From NCBI RefSeq assembly GCF_000143415.4, contig NW_003314267.1, positions 3,489,858 through 3,553,857 of the forward strand: a DNA stretch of 64,000 bases, written 5' to 3'. This stretch comes from Selaginella moellendorffii. Its lineage: Eukaryota; Streptophyta; Lycopodiopsida; Selaginellales; Selaginellaceae. A program made the translations under genes and the position numbers. Of the stretch, positions 54,675 to 64,000 are shown one piece after another. Under the pieces are notes generated by a model. It was given only the letters and a program-made list of their open reading frames with translations. It ran no database searches and had not been told where the DNA came from. Every line of letters starts with the position of its first letter. The stretch's first letter is position 1.

Positions 54675-56113
54675 CTATCTGACCGCTACAGGCGGTTCGT
54701 CCTCTGGAATCTGGAGCAGCCAAGTTCCTCGTCTTAAAGCCTCAAAACAAAGTATGAGAGGATTTTTTACCTGGCCAAGCTCCCACTGCTCCACGCCCCA
54801 CGTCGCAGTCTCTTCTGGAGTTCTGCATGTTGTTTTTAAGTAACAAACGTTTCAAAACCAAAACAAGAAGCTTTTACATTGGTAAAACAGCTGCGGTCGG
54901 AGGAGAAACTGATGCGACAAAATTCGTTAGAACCGAATGGATGATGTATTTGCTTAAGCTTACCAGAAGGCTGCTGGAATGGACTTTGGACAATCGCTGG
55001 AGCTGGCAGAGGACTGAAAGCATTTTGTATTGCATTATTGTTGCCGAAAGATGACACCGGATTGAAAGGAGATGGCTGCTGCACGGTGAATGGCGATGGA
55101 CTTTGAGGATTTTGTGGAAAAACCGACTGAGCAGGGAAGGGGGAGGGTGATGGAAAGCTGAAAGCCGCTGGTTGGATCTGCTGAGGCGGAGAAATAACCG
55201 GTCCATTTCCAAATCCTCCCATGCTGTTACCGAGAGATAAAGTTGATGAAAACGTAGTAGCAAACATTACTTACTTGGTATCTTGCTTAAACATCTGAGA
55301 TATAGGCGAGTTGTTTGGCACGAGCTTGCCAAAGATTGTACTTGACGCTAGTGGCGAAGGTTGGACATTGGAGAAGCCTTTGCTCGCTGGTCCTTTGTAA
55401 GGATCTCTCTTGAGGGCGTCAAATTCAGCCTCCTTGGCACGAAACATATATGCTTCCCTGCTCGTCTATGGTGCACGAATCAGTAACCCAGTTAAGAGAA
55501 GGAAAAAGCTTCGCTTACAATATCTCGGAGCGGCATTCCTTGTAGAGCAGATTCGTAAGCCATGGCTCGCAGCTCCTCAAAGCTTGTATCTCCAGAAATA
55601 TCATTGGGAAGGCTAGAGAAGCAAAGAAAAAAGAGTTTTTTTCTTCCTTGAACAAAAGGAAGAAAAGGATGGAAGCGAACTTAACTGTTTCCAATGAGCG
55701 TAGCACGTCAAGCGCCAATAACTCGGCCTTTCATTCGTGAAATCATCTCGAATTCTCTCCTTGCATGCTCTTGGATCATTGCATCTATTGGAAGAAAAGA
55801 GAGAAAAAAAACAAAGCACGATTGAGTAAGAATCGAAAGAAACAGAGAAAAGTACCTGTGTTCTGGCGCTTGAACAGGTGCTTGAACAGCCTGATTTTGC
55901 CTCCCAAATCCCGGCTGAAAGAGCTCGATCAAAACCAAAACATCTCTTCAATCGGATGCTACAAATCTACCTGTTGCTGGTGGAGAAATTTGCAATGCGC
56001 ACCGAACCGGCAGCTGGAAAGACGAGAAATCAAGCCTATATCGACCAAATCGAGCTCTTCACTTACGTCCCGCGCTGGAAATCTCGACAGACGACATCCT
56101 GCCTTCGAGCCAT
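54675..56113 (-). CDS. NUP42/CG1-like CCCH zinc-finger nucleoporin, nine exons, 290 aa
   Basis: Exons (right to left): 56113-56067, 56013-55971, 55914-55856, 55784-55686, 55612-55519, 55465-55275, 55223-54964, 54814-54771, 54710-54675. All introns are GT-AG, 51-149 nt. The product begins MARRQDVVCRDFQRGTCRFG and continues AHCKFLH, a C-x7-C-x5-C-x3-H finger that spans the first intron. A middle domain follows (CNDPRACKERIRDDFTNERP, TCYAHWK, DISGDTSFEELRAMAYE, EFDALKRDPYKG). Then come a Pro/Phe/FG-rich stretch (GGFGNGPVIS, SSFGNNN) and the end WELGQIPEDEPPVAVR. This is the plan of plant CCCH protein 16/46 and the mRNA-export nucleoporin NUP42. It acts, by family, at the nuclear pore. It shares a promoter with the plus-strand NTPase gene. 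Confidence 0.85.
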
Positions 56114-56174
56114 TCCCAAGAACCCTAAAAGAAGAACCAAAGAATATTCTGGGTTCAGGGTTTAGGGCTTGGGC
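56114..56174. promoter_or_regulatory. 61-bp bidirectional promoter with two facing telo-boxes
   Basis: The start codons of the NUP42-like gene (minus, 56113) and the NTPase gene (plus, 56175) are 61 bp apart. AACCCTAAAA (56121-56130) and GGGTTTAGGG (56158-56167) are telo-box motifs in opposite orientations, typical of plant genes for ribosome and growth functions. There is no TATA box. Confidence 0.7.
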
Positions 56175-57788
56175 ATGGAGGACGATTTGAACGGAGGTAA
56201 GAGCGAAATGTGTGAAGCTATGGCGCATTCTTGTGACGCATTCCACTCGCAGATCCATCTCCCGCGCCTCGGAAATCTCCCGAGACGTTCCAATCGCTGC
56301 ACGACGGCCACAATCCATCCGGCGGGCACGAAGGTGAGGAGAAACGAATTGGCGCATTCTTTTTCACGATTTGAATGCGCAGGAGCCGAGTCTTTCGAAT
56401 CGCTGCTGGACGGATTTTGGGACAAGAATCGATCAACGCTCGAAGGCATCGTGAGCGATCCTCCGATATTCTACCAGAAGTATCCCAATGTGGACGTGGA
56501 AGTGGCGTCCTTTAGCACTCCGGCCAAGGCGGTGCCCAGCCTTCTCCATCACAGGCTCGAGGATTCGAGAAACGATGGGACGCTGGCCACCGAGATCGTT
56601 GCTCGACTCCGAGAGGCTGCTACAAATCACTGCGTTTTCCTCGTCGGTGGAAAGGGGTGTGGAAAGACGAGAACTCTCTACGAAGTCCTGGCACAGAACT
56701 TTGGATTCTACTTCGTGGCCTCGCGGGTAGAGAACGGTGAATCCAAGGACTTCGCAGCGGTCGTAGAGACGCTCAAGCTTTGCTACCCGAGTCACAACAA
56801 GGCCACCGAGTTTATCCCCCGACGAGTTGGCATGGATGTGGCACTGTGTGCTTTGGTGGCGAGGTTGGCCATCTTTTCGAAGGTTCTGGAGATCAAGCCG
56901 GGGATCTCGCCGCTGGAGTGGTTGATTTGCCAGACTGAGTGCCGGCCTCGAGACGTGTTCCGGGAGTTGACGCTGTTCGTGATCAAGCAAGAGTTGCCGA
57001 GCGCGTACCTGGAAGAGAAGTTCTCGGCTCTCGTCCAAGAAGCTTACGAGAGGATCGATGGTGGTCTAGCAGGCAGCAGCGGGAAGCTGCTGTTTGTGGT
57101 GGACGAGGCACTGCTGTCGCTCAGGAACAGGTTTAGATCCGACATCCACCTGGCGAAGCTCAAGAGTTTGCTCTCGCAGGCCGTCAAGGCGTTTAGAACG
57201 CAGAAGAAGGTTCCAACAGCGTGCATTCTAGCTGGAACGGGGGGAGAACTTCTCGCGGAGGCTCAGGATATGGAATTGCCGGTTTGCAGAGGGGAGTCCG
57301 AGCAGCTCACGTAGGAAATAGTCGCTACTAGCCAAACTTTTGAAGATTCCAGCAGCTTTGGAGCCTTCTCGGACTATGTGTCCAGCTTTTTGGGGCCCGG
57401 CAACTACAAAAGGCTGTTTTCCAAGTACTACCAGGCCCGTGCTGGCACAATCGCTAGTGCTCTGCACGCATACATCAGCAAGTGTACCCCGAGAGAGAAG
57501 GCTTTGGAATTTCTGGAGGGCTTCGCATTAACACTTGCAACCAAAGGTGGCAGCCAGCTAAATGCACCAAATTCTGTCCATGACACATTGATGATCCTGC
57601 GCTTGGACCGTTACCTGCAGAGTGTCCTTAGAGACACTATAGAGGCATTCTACATGGGTGGGAAAGGCTATTGTTTCACGCACAACTCGTCAATCAAGCT
57701 TGGGGACTTGGGGATTGGCGTGTTAAAGCTGGGATTTTGTGACTCCAATCCTCTCAAGATTGATGGACCCAAGATGGATCCGAAATAG
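56175..57788 (+). pseudogene. P-loop NTPase with one in-frame TAG and a transposon-derived tail
   Basis: I start at ATG 56175 (MEDDLNGGKSEMCEAM); the codon before it in frame is only a TTG. Walker A is VFLVGGKGCGKTRTLYE (about 56640-56690) and Walker B LLFVVDEALL (about 57090). The surroundings resemble STAND/AAA-like ATPases, but I cannot name the family. TAG at 57312-57314 interrupts the frame, which then stays open for 157 more codons with sensible text (FGAFSDYVSSFLGPGNYKRL, ALHAYISKCTPREKALEFLE, DTLMILRLDRYLQSVL). The last dozen codons (IDGPKMDPK) lie in the repeat array of the adjacent transposon, so the original 3' end is lost or replaced. It is a recent nonsense allele, a sequencing error, or a truncated 379-aa protein. 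Confidence 0.6.
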
Positions 57789-58085
57789 AATCTAAGATGG
57801 ACTTGAGATGGAGTTTGAGATGGATTTGAAATGGAGTCCGAGATGGACTTGAGATGGAGTCCGAGATAGACCCGAGAAAGAATCCGAGATGGACCCGAGA
57901 TGGACTCAAGAAAGAGTCTGAGATGGACTCGAGAAAGAGTCCGAGATGGAGTCTAAAATGGACTTGAGATGGAGTCCGAGATGGAGTCCGAGATGGAACT
58001 GAGACCAAGATCGAGATTGAGACCAAGACCAAGATCGAGATCAAGTCTGAGTCTGAGTCCAAGCCTGAGTCTGAATTCTAATACA
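57765..58085 (+). repeat. (GAGATGGACTCN)n / GAGTCCGAGATGG tandem array
   Basis: Imperfect 12-nt units. It is the same array type as 15105-15376, 63396-63555 and 63640-63920. It marks where the transposon abuts the NTPase gene. Confidence 0.85.
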
Positions 58086-59078
58086 AATTGTTGGGTGAAA
58101 GCCCAAAGCAATCGTCCCCTAGAGGGGCTGCAGGGGTTCCAAAAGTATAGTAAGGAAAGTGTGGGGGTTGGATCCCAATGGAGCCAATTTGGCCAAGAAA
58201 GGTCAATAGGAAGATTATACCCAAGTGTTGGGTGAGGATATATTCACTGAAGAGTCCAAGGCTAAAGTGAATACAAATTGACAGATGAGGTAACTTGGTG
58301 AAGTGTTCAAGAACTAGCTCTAATTCCCCTAGAAGATTGAAAGGTCGATGCTCCCAATTTAAGTGTAGGTGGCATTACCTATTTGGATACTTAGCATGGC
58401 TCAACGAAACCTCGCTCTAAGCCCGTGGCTAGAGCACCCAAAGGCAAAAGGTGGGGAGGGTACCCATGAGGCTTGTGTGGGGCCACGATGTTCCGAAATG
58501 TTGTCCCAAAGTCCCAAACTATGGAAAGGAAGAAGGGCAATCCTCTGGTGTAATGACCAAGGTTACGGTCATATGGTGTGGAAGTCCCAAAGGATAGTGG
58601 GATGTAGTGGTCAGGCTTGTGGGCCTTAACTCAATGGCAGTATCAGTGAACATAGCCATGGACAGAAAGGGACTTAGTGGGGACTGACAGAGGGATATTA
58701 GAAAAGGCTATTCCTGATGTTTGCAGGCATCCTAAGGATGCTAAGGAGTGGATCTGGGATGACCACTCATGGACGGATGGCTCAATTTTTGAGAGATGGG
58801 ATTGTGATGCAAGTGGTGTTGGACCACCAGTGTGGCAAAGGTGATTGAGCATGGCCTTAGCGTAACAGGCTGCTATATCGGTGGTACCTTTGAGTGTCGG
58901 TCATGGGATCGAACACATGGAGCACTTGGACCAGGTGCAAGGGTTGAGTGGCATGGATGCCATTCTTGGGGCTAGCAAGTCCCAAGTCCTGGATTGGACT
59001 TATGGAGGTTGTGAATGAGACTCCTCCAAGTGGTCGGAGGTGTGGTTAAGAGAATGGAAAATTTAGTCGCTTACAACT

Positions 59079-59090
59079 TGGTATCGGAGC
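59079..59090 (+). other. Primer-binding site, tRNA-Met type
   Basis: TGGTATCGGAGC differs at one base from the common plant TGGTATCAGAGC complementary to initiator tRNA-Met. It lies four bases after the LTR-like end TTACA. Confidence 0.75.
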
Positions 59091-61548
59091 TGTTCCTTAG
59101 TCCGACTTTTATTGGTGCTCAAGTATATCACCATTGATGTTGGCATCGGAAGGTCCTAGGAGTGGGCTTTTCTTTGAGGAGTAGCATGTCGAGAGGACAT
59201 GGCTCTCCACTCAAGTTCATGCGTGAACTTGGGCACGATATAGTGGATAGAAAAGGGCCAACTATGGAACGACTTTGGGATCTTGGGAACAGTATGTGGT
59301 TTTCCTTAGAGAGTTGAGGATGTGATCCAGATGAGCGTTTGACTTAGCAAACTGGCTAAGGTAGTTGTGGTAAACAACTATAGTTGGGATCACAGGAAAG
59401 ATAAAGACTCCAAAACAATAAAGGAGTCACAAGATTATCCTCACATAGTTGAGGTTGGTGCTCATGAATGTGAGACCAAAAGTAATGACCGTGGGAGGTC
59501 AAATACGGAAGAGGGCTCAAGTCCTTGAAATGGTAGCCGGGGCTACCTTTAATAAATGCTGGAACAACCTAAGGAGTTGGGGGGTGTACTTAGAGATGAG
59601 TTGGGATTCTCATCACATGGACAAGTAGTCCTAAGGGGCAAAGGTTGCCCCAGAGAACAAAATCAAGTGTTAGAGTAACACTTGTGAAAATAGTCCTTGT
59701 GAGTGAGGACATGAATGCAAGAAGTGTATTCCAATGAGCTAATGCTCGACAAGTAGGACCTTACGGGTCTGTGGATTAACCAAGTCCAAAATTGCTGGAT
59801 GACTCAAGTAGAGTCAAGGAATGGTCCTAAAGGACTGATGGAAGCATTCGGACTGAAGTGTGTGGTACCCCACGAAGGATGGGGGGGATCATAGGATCCG
59901 AGGATGAGAACAGGGGGTATCTCATCGATGGCAAAATGTGCCATGCTAAAGTCGTGGGAAGGGTGTTCCCAAAAGAAAACAACTTTGAAACAAAGTTGTG
60001 TGTGACCTCTATGATGCAGTGCTAACAGATGGTTGGCATGAGAAAGGGTGGTATTGGCCTTGGCAAAGACTTAGACACAAAGAAGAAGTGTCATAGAGGT
60101 AGGCTCCTAGAGCCAATGGTGTGGAGACACCAAATGTGCCAAGGTGTGATACCTTGAGGCTATGTTGGTGGGTTCATGAGAACCCCTTGCCAAAGGAATC
60201 CCAATGGAAATGGGAATGGCATAGCCTAAGCTGCAGAGCATGCAGTTGGAGTGTGGTGACCCAGATAATGATGGAGGTGTGGAAGCACCAGCAATGAGTT
60301 GTAGGACTTAACAACTATAAGGCAACTAAGCAAGAGGTGCAAAATAATTGGTTAAACGGGTAGAAGGTAGCTACCCAAGCCTTCTTAATGGCATAAGGAA
60401 ATTGGATATACCCTTACGGGGGATAAGTTGCTTATGTTGCGATATAGTAAGTTAATGTCATGAAAGGAAATACTCATTGTCAAGGAAGCCGTCATTGGGA
60501 CACCTGAACACTCTAGAACACCAGAAGGTGGTATTTGATGTCGTGAGGGCAATAGATAAGGCCCAAGGGACTAAGTCCCTAGCGAATGATGGATAGAAGG
60601 TGCTATCCAAATGTCCAAGGTGGCGGAGACAGGAGAAGACTATCTACTCGAATTGGACAAAGCCAAAAATGGAATTTTGGCAAGGCTAGCGATGGGCATG
60701 TAAAGGCCCATAAGCAACAACGTAATCTCGGTGTGTGGGATTATAGGGTGAGCATACCTGGATTGAGGAACCACTCCCTAGGCTATCGGGTAGGTTCATC
60801 CCTAAGAATACTTGCTAAGGCATGATAGAAAGTGCAAAGCTATCCTCCTGGTCTGGAGGAGAATGACCGAAGGAAAAGTGTCAAGCCAAAAGCAAGAAGT
60901 ATGGGGGGTAGAACCAGACCATAGGAATCGAAAGGCATAACCAAGGTTGGTTATGCCAGTTGGGAGTGGAGAATCAAGTGGGGGCTCGAGGGTGTTGCCG
61001 CTAGCAACCATGATGCCATGGAGAGTCTAAAATATGGAATTGTCCATGTTAGACTACATGGTAATTGGAAAGCTTGCAAAAAGGGAGGCCTTAGCAAGCT
61101 AAGGGACAGAGTTCCCAAAGATGATTCTAGGTAGCTTAGTACCTAGAAAAGCCAAGCATAAATGGTTCAAAGAACGCGCGAAATCAGAGTGGCGCAGCAG
61201 AAGCGTGGTCTTGAAGCTTGCCATGAGGCAAGGCTATCAAGGTTAGGGAAGTAGTTCCCGAGTGTTCAAAGAGAGGGCTTTGAACGAAAGTCGATGATCA
61301 AGGGCTTTCACGCTTATGCAGGAACCATGTTACAGTGGTCGGAGGACTTGCCAAAGCGAGATTGGCAAGTCAGGGGAACAAATACCCTAGTTGAAGGTGA
61401 TAACTTAAAAAAGGGTGGGCCATGGGGCCAAGCATAGAGGAGTCCATGCATGATCATAGACTTGTCAAGTAAGAGGACTTGGCAGTGTGGAGGAACTAGG
61501 TTCCTAAGCTGTGATCTATAGCACGCTTTGAGTATAAGTTGGTGCACT
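59091..61548. other. Non-coding internal region of the LARD-like element
   Basis: About 2.5 kb with frequent stops in all frames and no gag or pol motif. It is purine-skewed on the plus strand. Confidence 0.5.
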
Positions 61549-61569
61549 GGTGTGGGGAGTCACGCCAGG

Positions 61570-61975
61570 CATCCTGGGTGATGCCGTCCGTAGATGCATA
61601 TACGGAGGTTGGGTTTGAGTCCCGACCCTCTAGTGCTTGGGTTCGAGTCCCAAATCACTAGGGCGTGATGATGGTTTGGAATATGAGGACACTCATATTT
61701 CGGTGGTCATGGACTCTCAGTGAGGAGACTGGTTTGGGCACACCGCCAAGCGAGGGATGCTTCGGAGTTGTGATGCACGGTTAGATTGTTTAGTGTGGCT
61801 CAGCATATCTAACTTGACCACCTTGGTGCAAGTGACACCAAGGACGTGGTGAATGAGATGGGGACACCAGTCTCAGTTGCTATGGACCCTTGGCCGGAAG
61901 GGCTAGCTTGGGTGCACCGCCAAGTGTGGGGGATGCCCCCGGGGTCATAGTCAACAACTTAGTAAGGTCTGGAAG
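61570..61975 (+). repeat. Two related LTR sub-blocks
   Basis: 61580-61760 and 61850-61960 both contain the order ATATGAGGACACTC/GATGGGGACACC, CTATGGACCCTTGG-like text, GCACACCGCCAAG and GGGATGC. The same order occurs once at 14850-14960. Confidence 0.6.
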
Positions 61976-63395
61976 ACCTAATTCCTATTGGTAGACCTAT
62001 TAAGGGGTCAAGATGAGATCACTGGGTGATCTTATGGCTAAACAAGGGCAAGGTCTTTGTTTGGGTTAAGGAATATGACTCCTAGTTCAAAGTGTTGATT
62101 TGAACTATTGATAAAGGTGTGGCTTGGTCAAAGTGACTAAGTGGGAAGGACACCTAAGGGAAATGAACTACTACAATACAATGGTATTATGAGTTCAAGA
62201 AAATAGTCTCCAGAGACAAGCCCATGGGTGGGTCACAAGGTTGGGCTAGGAAGAGAGCCTAGAACAATTGGGGAGACTTACTAGGGGTGAACACCCTAGT
62301 CTGGGCAAAGCAAATCCTTTGCTATGGAACCAAAAGAATACCTCTAGGAGGGAGGTAATGATCCTATGTTACTTGGTGCAACAATCCAAGGATAGGAGCA
62401 AAAGACGAGTGCCCAAGATAGGGCCGTGGAATCCATTGGAAAGAGTCCAAGTGGCAAAGTTAGCCAAGGAACACTAATGTGTTTGATGCTAACGGATTGC
62501 GGAAAAAGAAGTGGACTTCCAAGGATGGATTCCCAAGTGCTCCAATTTGGCAAAGGAAAGGCTCCAAGTGAGGGAGCAACTAAAGAGCCAAAAGATAGAG
62601 CCGTGGACAGCCCTAGCACAAATAATGATAAATGAAACGTAATGCCAATGGTGGCACAAAAATAGAAAAGAGGATGAGGGTGCCCTCGAGTAGAGAATTT
62701 CCTAGCAGGGGAAGTGGAGTTGCACAAAATGTGCAAGGCAAGGTGTCAGAGACACCTAGGAAATTGACTTCAAGAAGTCAAAAGTAAACGTTCCAAAGTG
62801 CAAAGGTAGATCAATAGAATCTGTGACTACTCAAGAATGAGTAGTGGAATTGAGTTAGAGAGGGTGTCTCTAACGGGTTTAGTGAGAACTGAACCAATAA
62901 AAAGGAGCAACCCACCCCAGGTGGTCAAGGGAGTCTCTAAGTTGGAGAGACTATCCTCCTTAGAGGATGGGCAAGGCATGGTGAGCCTTTGGTGTCAAAC
63001 CATTGACGAATATGGAGAAGGCATGGTGAGCCTTCAATGTCAAACCATTGACAAATATTGGCTAGGTGCCAAGGATGGAAATGGTAACACATGCGGGTGT
63101 TACTTTATAAAATGGTTTACCGTTCGATGAGGACATCAAACTTCGTCTATGGGTGGTGGAGTTGTGAGACACAAAATCCCTAGGCCCCAAAGTGGAGCCG
63201 GAAAGGGTGTCACGTGGTAATGGCCGAAGCGAAAGCCCAAACGAGTGTAACACATTTGGACTAAAAGCTTTGACTTGGAAGGTCGAGAGCGGGAGTGGAA
63301 CTCCCAACAAAGTGCTCAAGGAGGGAGCACGAAGCGAGCAATAAGCAAGGCTCCAAAAAGGGACCCGAAAAGGACCAACACATGACACGTGGAAG

Positions 63396-63555
63396 TGTCC
63401 GAGATGGAGTCCGAGATGGAGTCCGAGATGGACTCGAGATGGAGTCCGAGATGGACTCGAGATGGAGTCCGAGATGGAGTCTGAGGTGGACTGAGACGGA
63501 GTCCGAAATGGACCCGAGATGGAGTCCGAGATGGACCGAGACGGAGTCCGAGTGT
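63396..63555 (+). repeat. GAGTCCGAGATGGA array
   Basis: About 160 bp of GAGTCCGAGATGGA/GACTCGAGATGGA units. It ends in GAGTGTAAGGAACCGACTC, the same text that precedes the 15.1-kb array. Confidence 0.85.
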
Positions 63556-63639
63556 AAGGAACCGACTCCTCGAGATGTCGTAGGCTAAAGGATCCCCAAA
63601 AGCTTGACCGAAATGACAAAGAGTTCATCGTATGGGACC

Positions 63640-63922
63640 AAGTAAAAGATCGAGTCCAAGACCGACTCTAGGACCGAGTTCGAGATAGATTCCGGAATCG
63701 AGTCCGAGACTGACTCGGGGACCAAGTTCGAGTCCGAGTTCGAGACCGAGTTCGAGACGGAGTCTGAGATCCGAAATCGGGTCCGAGACCGAGTCCGAGG
63801 TCGAGTCCGAGGTTGGGTCCGAGATCGGGTCCGAGGTCGAGTTCGAGATCAAGTCCGAGACCGAATCCGAAGTCGGATCTGAAATCGGGTCCGAGATCGA
63901 GCCAGAGACTAAGTCTAAATAC
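63640..63922 (+). repeat. GAGTCCGAGACC array
   Basis: About 280 bp, collinear with the 15105-15376 array including flanks (AAAGAGTTCATCG before, GGTCAAGGGGTGAAAGCCC after). Confidence 0.85.
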
Positions 63923-64000
63923 TAATACTGGTCAAGGGGTGAAAGCCCAAAGCGTGCGTCTCCCGGGCCCAGGCTAGTCTCGCGGCACCCGGATACACCG

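Larger units (their letters stand above)
57765..64000 (+). mobile_element. Large non-coding LTR element, running off the right edge
   Basis: After the tandem array comes the LTR box GGTGAAAGCCCAAAGC...GGGTTCCAAAAGTATAGTAAGG (58085-58160). An LTR-like end TTACA lies at 59075, followed by a tRNA-Met primer site. 59091 to about 61548 has no coding sense. From about 61570 LTR-type blocks return (ACGGAGGTTGGGTTTGAGTC, GCACACCGCCAAG twice, GTAAGGAACCGACTC, arrays, the LTR box at 63930). It fits a LARD-like non-autonomous element that shares LTR blocks with the chromovirus at 14.7-15.5 kb. Exact LTR ends are not fixed. Confidence 0.55.

Noticed and set aside
58369-63130. Short plus-strand frames in the non-coding element
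   Set aside because: None exceeds about 100 codons or shows gag/pol motifs.
1-64000. tRNA or rRNA genes
   Set aside because: I saw no tRNA box A/B arrangement or rRNA sequence; the TGGTATCGGAGC matches are retroelement primer sites.

Overview
The window is nuclear DNA of a land plant, most likely a lycophyte of the Selaginella type. The support is the plant-style telomere motif (CCCTAAA), very short spliceosomal introns (34-150 nt), a tandem pair of F-box proteins carrying the ILPRLPWYTRPVCRAVS motif that I associate with a large Selaginella family, a plant-type CCCH/NUP42-like gene, and nested plant LTR retrotransposons. The species is an inference. Two 100-base N gaps (2505-2604, 40912-41011) and a stretch of junk base calls (41012-41455) mark it as a draft assembly.

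Layout. (1) 1-12.9 kb is a distinct domain with two large divergently transcribed transposon-like genes. One runs leftward from about 5.3 kb to beyond the left edge: a ParB-like module, acidic and Pro/Ala repeats, and an FCP1/HAD-like domain. The other runs rightward from 8.4 kb and is a DUF7869-type transposase-like protein. They are separated by a duplicated spacer holding interstitial telomere repeats. About 23 copies of a 22-bp palindrome occur only in this domain, and seven of them lie inside frame-verified tiny introns. This is my main candidate for something undescribed. (2) 13.1-16.1 kb holds a decayed Ty3/gypsy chromovirus integrase-chromodomain, itself carrying two intron-like insertions, plus LTR-type sequence. 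(3) 16.1-19.3 kb is a truncated short-LTR gypsy element on the minus strand. (4) 19.3-25.4 kb is AT-rich: a secreted GNA-type lectin gene and a decayed Helitron/Helentron helicase. (5) 25.4-44.5 kb is a second copy of the short-LTR gypsy element, split by a 13.9-kb nested insertion (28183-42092) made of a Tat-like gypsy element with an array of four LTR copies. (6) 44.5-51.5 kb is AT-rich again: an F-box gene fragment, LTR and copia debris, a second lectin gene and a broken third lectin copy in the opposite orientation.

(7) 51.9-57.8 kb is the gene-rich island: two F-box genes in tandem (minus), a nine-exon NUP42-like CCCH zinc-finger gene (minus), and a P-loop NTPase gene (plus) that shares a 61-bp bidirectional promoter with it. 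The NTPase frame has one internal TAG, and its tail is made of transposon repeats. (8) 57.8-64.0 kb is a largely non-coding LTR element with a tRNA-Met primer-binding site and (GAGTCCGAGATN)n arrays.

The transposon genes mostly carry in-frame stops that look like C-to-T changes, several at CpG, while their frames remain open between stops. They appear silenced and recently dead rather than scrambled. The probably functional host genes are the two F-box genes, the NUP42-like gene, the two lectins and perhaps the NTPase.
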